Source of the DNA: Mytilus californianus
Lineage: Eukaryota > Mollusca > Bivalvia > Mytilida > Mytilidae
Direction of reading: 5' to 3'
Length of the DNA: 64,000 bases
Assembly: GCF_021869535.1 (NCBI RefSeq)
Contig: NW_026262701.1
Location: forward strand, 7,455,501 to 7,519,500
Positions 58,901-64,000 of this stretch are shown here, piece after piece. Position 1 is the stretch's first letter, and the number at the start of each line of letters is the position of its first letter. A program made the position numbers and the translations under genes. The notes below the pieces were generated by a model. The model ran no database searches, was not told where the DNA came from, and was given only the letters and a program-made list of their open reading frames with translations.

Positions 58901-60065
58901 GACAAATAATTAAACTGATAATAGTAAGACAAAATAATATAAAAAGACAACTTTTCAATGTTGACATTCTTTTCTTATTATTGTTGGCATGGCAAGTTTC
59001 CATTAGAGACACCCCCCCCCCCGCCCCCCATTTACCCATGTTTTTTTTTAATTAATGAACCACATGAGAAAACATTTGCAACTTTTTCCACTAAAGGTCA
59101 AATTAAAGGTTGCATGAATACGGATTCAAATGAGTTGAATTATTGACTTGCAAGCCAATTGAACATTAAAGATGTTTTTTTTACCTTATTTTGAGGATAT
59201 TAAACCAAACTGACTGCTAATAGCAAAATATTATTTCTATATATATTCTGCTTTTATAAATGTTTGAAACAAAAAAAATCATATTTTTACTTTTCGCCTA
59301 CATGTAATATACTTACAACAAACATCAGTAAGATTGTGTTGTCAGAAAATGCAGTCATAAAACCCAATATTCTTAGAACCAGAGGAGTCTGTAATGTAAA
59401 TAAATATATATATATATCTTAGTTTATAAACAATACCTAGCAGTAATAGTAAATAACACATTATTTATAAAAATATTTCTCAGGCAATATATTGTGAGGT
59501 TTCAATGTAAATATGTTTTGTCATCTAAAACATTATCATATGCATATGCTTTCCTCATTTAGATCTGTAATTTTCCTAAGTTACAAATATAACAGAATTT
59601 CTCTACAGTTTCCTACATTTGTTGAATACGATATATTTTATGTACTTGATTTCACAGCTCAGTGCAATACATAGAATCATGAAATCCTTTGTTTTTTGTT
59701 TGTGTTTCTTTCCATCAGCTCCTATGAATGATGGCAATACTGTAAATTCAGAAATTATTGCGATGTTTTTATTATTGCGAAAAATGCGACAGGGTTATAA
59801 ACGCAATAATTTAAACTCGCATTTTGAAATATTTTATATGAATTAAACAGGATTTTTCTCAATATCGCAAAAATTAGAATCGCATTTTAGTCTAAAATGA
59901 ATTTACAGTAATCAATTTACTTTTAATTATGTAAAAATAACATTCCATCTCTTTTTTTTTAACAAAACTAATAGAACACATCATTATAAATATATTTTAC
60001 CTCATGAAATAAATCGCCAGCATACGGTGATATCATATGCTCCTTTAAAGCAATACCTTCCATTG
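36582..60065 (-). CDS. PIGU: GPI transamidase subunit PIG-U, gene span of coding exons 2-12 (N-terminal exon absent)
   Basis: PIG-U is a polytopic ER membrane subunit of the GPI transamidase that attaches GPI anchors to proteins. Reading leftward the exons are 60001-60065, 59317-59388, 57298-57360, 56868-56971, 55757-55857, 52775-52890, 52220-52380, 40012-40155, 39433-39557, 38601-38743 and 36582-36698. All have AG/GT borders and compatible phases, and together they give about 403 codons. The animal protein is about 435 residues, so roughly 40 N-terminal residues are missing. Diagnostic segments in order are [107 protein letters not shown] and [15 protein letters not shown]. Multiple hydrophobic segments fit a multi-pass protein. 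The 12-kb intron between 52220 and 40155 is almost wholly mobile DNA. Confidence 0.96.
37078..37632. mobile_element. 555-bp piggyBac-type MITE with TTAA duplication
   Basis: The ends are TTAA|AGGGGCAT...ATGCCCCT|TTAA, with TTAA at 37074-37077 and 37633-37636. The interior part ATGAATACGGATTCAA...TTGCAAG recurs at 59112-59290. No transposase. It lies in PIGU intron 11. Confidence 0.75.
37915..38500 (-). repeat. Dispersed mussel repeat I, longest copy
   Basis: On the minus strand it starts ATGAGGTATGATTGCCAATG, continues through CTTCAACAATGAGAAAAACC and GGCGGGGTTAAACATGTTTG, and ends TGATAGCTAGTTCAAAGCC. It is related to 172-335 and 57451-57565. Confidence 0.7.
38601..38743 (-). CDS. PIGU: PIGU coding exon 11
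   Basis: 143 bp between TTTACAG and GTAAGG. It encodes [40 protein letters not shown] and LAFSTAQ. The LWIYAGSAN motif is characteristic of PIG-U. Confidence 0.97.
38895..39062 (+). repeat. Dispersed repeat J
   Basis: GAAACAGGGAATGAGTCAAA, GAGACAACAACCCAACC and GGTCTTCAAAGCAGCAAG are phrases typical of an abundant bivalve repeat. The open frame across it is incidental. Confidence 0.55.
39280..39332 (-). repeat. Dispersed repeat I fragment
   Basis: AGCTGACTATAAGGCATGGATATTGCTCATTGTTGAAGGC is the reverse of the CTTCAACAATGAG...AGTCAGCTATAA part of repeat I. A second fragment, with TTGTCTCATTGGCAATCATA, is at 39690-39745. Confidence 0.6.
39433..39557 (-). CDS. PIGU: PIGU coding exon 10
   Basis: 125 bp between CTTTCAG and GTAAGT. 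It encodes [20 protein letters not shown] and [20 protein letters not shown]. Confidence 0.95.
40012..40155 (-). CDS. PIGU: PIGU coding exon 9
   Basis: 144 bp between ATTTCAG and GTAAGT. It encodes [40 protein letters not shown] and VPLSVKL. This is the most conserved stretch of the protein. Confidence 0.96.
40331..40985 (+). mobile_element. Family F element, copy F1a, 3'-truncated
   Basis: The head is CAAGAGTGCACACGCTGAAA then TGTCTCGCCTTCTTTAC. About three to four roughly 150-bp units follow (ACCATGAAAATGAGGTCAAG). It runs directly into a second F head at 40986, so two F copies are in tandem. Confidence 0.75.
40986..44887 (+). mobile_element. Family F element, copy F1b, interrupted by ED-f
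   Basis: The head is at 40986. Units continue at 44045 after the ED-f insertion. It ends with the hairpin TTGAGC..TTTTTGCGACAAAAGTTGCAGGCTAGAC (about 44848-44882). Intact copies of the broken segment (GTATTAGAAAAAAAGACC) are at 47365 and 47806. Confidence 0.8.
41376..44044 (+). mobile_element. ED element copy f, complete, nested in F1b
   Basis: Nearly identical to ED-d through all parts: head, array 1 (41595-42575), 35-bp array 2 (42625-42855), linker, C-run, D array and end hairpin (44012-44044). It is inserted in an A-run of the F unit. The host A-run count agrees with insertion without target duplication. Confidence 0.88.
45035..48756 (+). mobile_element. ED element copy g, with nested F2
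   Basis: Head at 45035, a shortened array 1, array 2 at about 45820-46045, linker, A/C-runs and D units to 46981. The D array resumes at 48508 and ends in the hairpin TATACGACCGC...GCGGTCGTATA (about 48718-48751). F2 is inserted in a D unit. Confidence 0.83.
46982..48507 (+). mobile_element. Family F element, copy F2, nested in ED-g
   Basis: The head is CAAGAGTGCACACGCTGAAA. About nine units follow. The end hairpin is GTCGAGC..GCGACAAAAGTCGC.GGCTCGAC (about 48473-48507). The D units elsewhere (GAAGTTACAAAAATGCTTAT at 43789 and 33370) give the unoccupied site. ACAA flanks both sides, which could be a 4-bp duplication or part of the A-run. Confidence 0.85.
49066..52070 (-). mobile_element. Family H element containing an 82-bp minisatellite
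   Basis: The right end TTTTTATGCCCCACC/GGTGGGGCAT hairpin (52048-52064), with TGTGTTTCCGTTCG and a GACA-microsatellite inside it (minus-strand reading), resembles the family A head. The left end is ATACCCCTACTCTGTCCAGC at about 49070. The centre is the 82-bp array. Confidence 0.6.
49740..51693 (+). repeat. 82-bp minisatellite, about 24 units
   Basis: Each unit carries GTTGCATCACTGAAGCATGA, AATGTAGGTTAGAGTAAATC and TAATCCTCCCATTGATTTTA. Period is 81-82 bp with few indels. A block of about 360 bp appears duplicated (50940-51240 versus 51330-51600), suggesting higher-order amplification. It lies in the large PIGU intron between exons 8 and 9. Confidence 0.92.
52220..52380 (-). CDS. PIGU: PIGU coding exon 8
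   Basis: 161 bp between ATTTTAG and GTAAGT. It encodes [20 protein letters not shown] through [11 protein letters not shown]. The SW.FI...YGF motif is conserved. Confidence 0.92.
52775..52890 (-). CDS. PIGU: PIGU coding exon 7
   Basis: 116 bp between ATTCCAG and GTAATC. It encodes [20 protein letters not shown] and [19 protein letters not shown], the conserved SLYP.TLFVP region. Confidence 0.93.
53000..55750. other. PIGU intron sequence without recognised feature
   Basis: An 82-codon plus-strand frame at 53722-53970 and another at 54371-54619 are of unknown meaning. A GC-richer patch at 55460-55515 (GGGCGGAGTCTCTG, GATGGCCATACGCGATGG) stands out from the AT-rich surroundings. No element ends could be defined. 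Confidence 0.45.
55757..55857 (-). CDS. PIGU: PIGU coding exon 6
   Basis: 101 bp between TTTTCAG and GTAGGT. It encodes [20 protein letters not shown] and [17 protein letters not shown] and AKST are hallmark residues of the family. Confidence 0.93.
56868..56971 (-). CDS. PIGU: PIGU coding exon 5
   Basis: 104 bp between TTTATAG and GTAAGT. It encodes [20 protein letters not shown] and [14 protein letters not shown], the charged loop and next membrane segment. Confidence 0.88.
57298..57360 (-). CDS. PIGU: PIGU coding exon 4
   Basis: 63 bp, 21 codons, between TTTACAG and GTAAGT. It encodes [20 protein letters not shown] and L, corresponding to the DALTAIAL membrane segment. Confidence 0.87.
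57451..57565 (+). repeat. Dispersed repeat I fragment
   Basis: GATGGGGTATGATTGCCAAT, GAGACAACTATCCACCAGAG and GGTCACTGTACG match the copy at 172-335. Confidence 0.75.
57702..57907. mobile_element. MITE with CTGTGGATTCATTATTTT ends
   Basis: The left end CTGTGGATTCATTATTTTAG is matched in reverse by AAAATAATGAATCCAAGGCAG, with a 2-bp difference, and there is a subterminal ACCAATTTTCATG / GAAATTGGTATG match. TA precedes the left end. Tc1/mariner-type is likely. Confidence 0.65.
58106..58465 (+). mobile_element. tRNA-derived SINE, copy S2
   Basis: TCAGTGGTCTTGTGGTAGC (A-box region), GTGGGTTCAAACCACTGCC (B box), then the same body as S1 (TCAGAATAATGTGTCTGGAT, TAGCACGTTAAAAATCCAGC). The tail TTAAGCAGCCATTCATTATC ends in ATCATC. 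It is better preserved at the promoter than S1. Confidence 0.8.
58639..58845. mobile_element. TA-flanked MITE (Tc1/mariner-like), copy 1
   Basis: Flanked by TA on both sides. The ends CTGTAAATTCAGAAATTATT and the reverse of AATTATTTCTGAATTTACAG differ at one base. 207 bp, non-coding. Confidence 0.8.
58854..58935 (+). repeat. 27-bp tandem repeat, three units
   Basis: AAACTGATAATAGTAA(A)(A/G)ACAAATAATT recurs three times just inside the right border of the neighbouring MITE. Confidence 0.75.
59317..59388 (-). CDS. PIGU: PIGU coding exon 3
   Basis: 72 bp in phase 0 between ATTACAG and GTAAGT. It encodes [20 protein letters not shown] and LMFV, the TPL-initiated hydrophobic segment that follows FHE in the family. 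Confidence 0.9.
59740..59908. mobile_element. TA-flanked MITE (Tc1/mariner-like), copy 2
   Basis: Same ends as the copy at 58639 (CTGTAAATTCA / TGAATTTACAG, perfect) with TA at 59738-59739 and 59909-59910. It has internal TTATTGCG motifs. 169 bp. Confidence 0.82.
60001..60065 (-). CDS. PIGU: PIGU coding exon 2
   Basis: Minus-strand acceptor TTCACAG, donor GTAAAA. After two bases of a split codon it encodes [20 protein letters not shown] plus E, matching the VEG...SPYSG..FHE segment of the family. Its phase requires an upstream exon ending with one extra base. Confidence 0.9.
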
Positions 60066-60463
60066 CTGTGAATATAAATTAAATTTATTAGCCTATTTTC
60101 TTGTTCAAAATCCTGAGGCTTATTTTGAAACTCAACATTCATAGGATTTCTCACACAATTGATTTTACCACAAAGGTGATGGCGACTATTTTTGGGTTTC
60201 AAGTATAATGAGATCAACCAGTTGATATTTTAGAACAATGTTTTAACCCAATTATGTGATACACTCTCCATCAGAAGTTTGGAACCAATGATTGAAAACA
60301 TGTACATCATTGTCCTTAAATGGTGTGTGTGTTCACCTACATGTACATAATACACATGTTCATCTATGGAAAATTAATGTTGTTTTTTTAAATACATGTA
60401 AAATTATTTATTCTAAAAATCTTGTAAAAAACTAATTTGTTTAAGAAAGGATGCAAAATTAAA

Positions 60464-62732
60464 TAAAGTCTCCGCAGGGCGCAGCTTGATACGACCGCAG
60501 AGGTCGAACCCTGAACAGTTGGGGCAAGTATGGACACAACATTCAAGCTTGATACAGCTTTGCATTTGGATTGTGATTAAATATTTGACACAGCATAGGT
60601 TTCTGTCACAGAATGAATGTGGTCTAAGAACTTAAAAATTTTAAATTGGACATTCACCTATTATGGTCCAATATCCAAAATCTAAATACATGGTTAGATT
60701 CAGCATATCAAAGAACCCCAATAATTCAATTTTTGATGAAATCAAACAAAAGTTTAATTTTGGACCCTTTGACCTCAATGTGGACAAAGTTGATAACGGG
60801 GCCCAAAAATCAAAAATCTAAATACATGGTTAGATTCAGTATATCAAAGAACACCATATATTCAATTTTTGTTGAAATCAAACAAAGTTTAATTTTGGAC
60901 CCCGATTTGGACCAACTTGAAAACTGGGCCCATAATCAAAAATCTAAATACATGTTTAGATTCAGCATATCAAAGAACCCTAAGAATTCAATTTTTGTTA
61001 AAATCAAACTAAGTTTTATTTTGGACCCTTTGGACCTTAATGTAGACCAATTTGAAAACGGAACCAAAAATTAAGAATCTAAATAGACGGTTAGATTCGG
61101 CATATCAAAAACCCCAATAATTCAATTTTTGATGAAATCAAACAAAGTTTAATTTTGGACCCTTTGGACCTCAATGTGGACCAATTTAAAAACGGGGCCC
61201 AAAATCCAAAAACTAAATACATGGTTAGATTCAGCATATTAAAGAACCCCAAGAATTCAAGAATAAAACCCCATTGAAATTGGTCAAGAAATAAGCAATT
61301 TTTTATACGAAGTATCTTCTTTTGCACAATATTGTGCAATTAAATATTTCTTGCTATTGCACAATACTGTACAATTGACAATTTCTTGATATTGCGCAAT
61401 ATTGTGCTATTGGATATTTCTTGCTATTGCGCAATACTGTGCAATTGAAGATTTCTTGCTATTGCGCAATACTGTGCAATTGAAGATTTCTCGCTATTGT
61501 GCAATACTGTGCAATTGAAAATTTCTTGCTATTGCACAATACATACTATATAATAATTTACACATCCTGTTTGGTGTGTATCTCCTACCATATCATTATT
61601 ATTTGCTTTTAAATATAAATCAGAAATAACCAACTTAAAATGGAAAATTTTAAAAGAAAAAAAAATGAAAAAAAGAAAAAAAAGGAAAAAAAAAAAAATT
61701 CCCCCCCCCCCAAATTTTTTTAACCCCCTTATGATTCATCACCCCCAAACTCAATCCCAGCCTTCCCTTTGTGGTATGGTACCTTGCAGTACAATTTCAG
61801 AGAGATCCATACACTTGAACACAAGTTATTGTCTGGAAACTAGAAAAATGTGTTTTTTGGCCCCTTTTTGGCCCCAAATTCCTAAACATTTAGGGCAATT
61901 ACCCCCAAACTCAAACCCAGCTTTCCCTTTGAGATATGGAACCTTGTAGTACAATTTCAGAAAGATCCATACACTTACACACAAGTTATTGTCCTGAAAC
62001 TAGAAAAATGCTTGTTTTTTGCCCCTTTTTTGCCCCTAATTCCTAAAATATTGAGGCAATTACTCCCATCATCAATCCCAGCCTTCCCTTTGTGGTATGG
62101 TACATTGCAGTACAATTTCAGAGAGATCCATACACTTGAACACAAGTTATTGTCTGGAAACTAGAAAAATGCTTATTTTTGGCCCCTTTTTGGCCCCCAA
62201 TTCCTAAATGTTTTGGCAATTACCCCCAAACTCAATTCCAGCTTTCCCTTTGAGATATGGAACCTTGTAGTACAATTTCAGAAAGATCAATACACTTACA
62301 CACAAGTTATTGTCATGAAACTAGAAAAATGCTTGTTTTTTGCCCCTTTTTTGGCCCATAATTCCTAAAATTTTGAGGCAATTACCCCTAAAATCAATCC
62401 CAGCATTCCTTTTGTGATATGGAACCTTGTGGTACAATATCAGAGAGATCCATACACTAACACACAAGTTATGTCTGGAAGTTACCAAAATGCTTATTTT
62501 TGGCCCCTTTTTGGCCCCTAATTCCTTTACTGTTGGTACCATAACCCCCAAAATCAATCCCAACCTTCCTTTTGTGGTATTGAACCTTGAGGTAAAATTT
62601 CATAGAGATCCATTCACTTAAACTAAAGTTAGAGTGCGAAAACCAATGTGTCTTTGGACGACGCCGGACGATGACGACAACGACAACGTCATACCAATAT
62701 ACGACCACAAAATTTTTTTTGCGGTCGTATAA
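60464..62732 (+). mobile_element. ED element copy h, nearly complete
   Basis: Head CTCCGCAGGGCGCAGCTTGA, shortened array 1 (60680-61250), array 2 (61315-61545), linker, A-run/C-run (61660-61712), D array and end hairpin TATACGACCACAAAA...TTTTGCGGTCGTATA (about 62699-62732). It lies upstream of PIGU exon 2. Confidence 0.83.
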
Positions 62733-64000
62733 AAACTGAAAGCTCTGATGGGGGAAAAAGATACATAAAAGGATAACTTGAATAACAATGAAAGCAGACG
62801 ACACCAATCCAGCCTACTCTGTGCCATTGTTGCTTTCGACATAGCTATTTCTTCCAAAAATAATATACTTACATGTGTCTCCACCAAAACAGATAAAACT
62901 AAATATAAAAATCTCTGAAAATTGTTCATTCAAATAAAATTTACTATAACTTTATATATTACATCTCATCATGTTTAACTTTATTGAAGCAAATCTACCA
63001 GGAATTGATTAGGATTCACTTGAATGTTTTTCTGACATTGAAACTGATTATTGTAAGAGGGGATTCATTTCAGGGACTGAATCTAGACTCTAATCCCTAA
63101 AGGAAGTTGCTGGTTCCCTAGGACTGATGAAATTCCGCTTCTATAAATGAAGTTCATATGCAGCAGCATTAAACTAGAAATTAGAAAAAAGTCCAGATCA
63201 AAAGATTTCAAAGTGTTGGTTTTCTACTTGTGAGCTGGATATAAAGGTATTACTTCCAAAGTACTTGTAAAATTGAATTCATTAATGTTTTCAATGAACA
63301 GTTAAAAAAGCAAAAGCAGCCACCTGGGGAAACAATAGTTTACATCTCAGTGTTAGTGATCTGATCATCCTATTTTCTTAGTTCTGCTTAGACTTGGTAA
63401 GCAGTATTCAAAGTTATACACTATAGCTATTGTTAGATAACATGCAACTTCAAATGTTTGCCTGGTTTAGATAATGAAACTAAAAAATAATACTACAACT
63501 TATTTGATGAAGGCCCTAGATGCAAGTAAACATTGCCGCCATTTTTATGAATTCCAATTGTACTTCAATAATGTCAACTCGGCCCGGAGACACTTGGCCA
63601 CTCTATAAACAAGAGAAATAAAATTATCAACAAAGAGAGTAGCATCTGCAAATTGGCTCCAAATGTATGATAATGATGGTCTCTTTTTACATCGTTGGAG
63701 CTGTCTATTTTAGCAGTAAAAGTTTGATTTTTATAAAAAGGATTGAGTATAGTAGTCAGACCAACTTGTAACTGTACTTTCAAATTTAATCAACCTTGCC
63801 CTCTACCAAATCTACTTTAAAAACATCCAGTTACAGTAAATTATACTAAATAGAAAATTTCGAATTACATAAGGTTAAAGATAAGTAAGATTGAATATTT
63901 AAATGAAGGTAAATAAAAGAACAGAGTTCCAATGTCCACCACATTGCATATATTTTATCTAACCAAAGTACAAGGGCAAAACTAAAAAATGCACTTTTTT
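62733..64000. other. Probable PIGU intron 1, no exon confirmed
   Basis: The missing N-terminal PIGU exon should encode a hydrophobic start and an ERxEV-type motif. I found neither here. A minus-strand ATG at 62929 (MNNFQRFLYLVLSVLVETH, then GTAAGT) is hydrophobic but ends in the wrong phase for exon 2, so it is not accepted. Confidence 0.45.

Noticed and set aside
62618-62929. Possible PIGU first exon (MNNFQRFLYLVLSVLVETH followed by GTAAGT)
   Set aside because: Hydrophobic start and good donor, but it ends in phase 0 while exon 2 needs one carried-over base. It is also too short and lacks the conserved N-terminal motif.
63540-63580. ATGGCGGCAATG on the minus strand near 63540 as a PIGU start
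   Set aside because: Good start context and MAA beginning, but a stop follows after eight codons and no convincing donor rescues it.
53-64000. Prokaryotic features such as operons, ribosome-binding sites or rho-independent terminators
   Set aside because: The window is clearly eukaryotic, with spliced genes; hairpins found are element ends.

Overview
This is an AT-rich, intron-rich metazoan nuclear segment. Its repeat content and arrangement fit a marine mussel (Mytilus or a close relative): two conserved single-copy housekeeping genes lie in a sea of bivalve-type mobile DNA. The organism call is an inference from repeat families and codon and protein character; no species-diagnostic gene is present.

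The two genes converge. On the + strand, 10042-27154 carries eleven coding exons of ARCN1, the delta subunit of the COPI vesicle coat. Exon phases all agree and the sum gives a 510-residue protein once a 5' exon contributing only the ATG is added. On the - strand, 60065 down to 36582 carries eleven coding exons of PIGU, a multi-pass subunit of the GPI transamidase in the ER membrane. About 40 N-terminal codons are missing and probably lie beyond 64000. Both products serve the early secretory pathway, but I see no evidence that they are functionally linked here.

The left flank (1-10041) has a short dispersed repeat, a perfect 155-bp inverted repeat whose arms each contain a hammerhead-ribozyme-like core, a decayed LINE reverse transcriptase, a TTAA-flanked long-TIR element and a hAT-like element. 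The ARCN1 introns (10082-27064), the region between the genes (27155-36580) and the PIGU introns (36699-60000) are dominated by several families of one architecture: a short head, an internal tandem array, and a terminal hairpin. I call these families A, B, C/F, H and ED. They resemble Helentron-type (HINE or 'pearl') non-autonomous elements. Several insertions can be defined to within a few bases because an unoccupied copy of the same target lies elsewhere in the window.

The most notable observations are: the double hammerhead-like inverted repeat near 576-979; the ED family, which carries arrays of a C/EBP-type palindrome at exact 35-bp spacing; reciprocal nesting of ED and F elements with both empty sites visible; a 951-bp TIR element with a 5-bp target duplication and a visible empty site; TTAA-flanked piggyBac-type elements; a roughly 24-unit, 82-bp minisatellite inside one element; and inverted C elements flanking ARCN1 exons 5-7.
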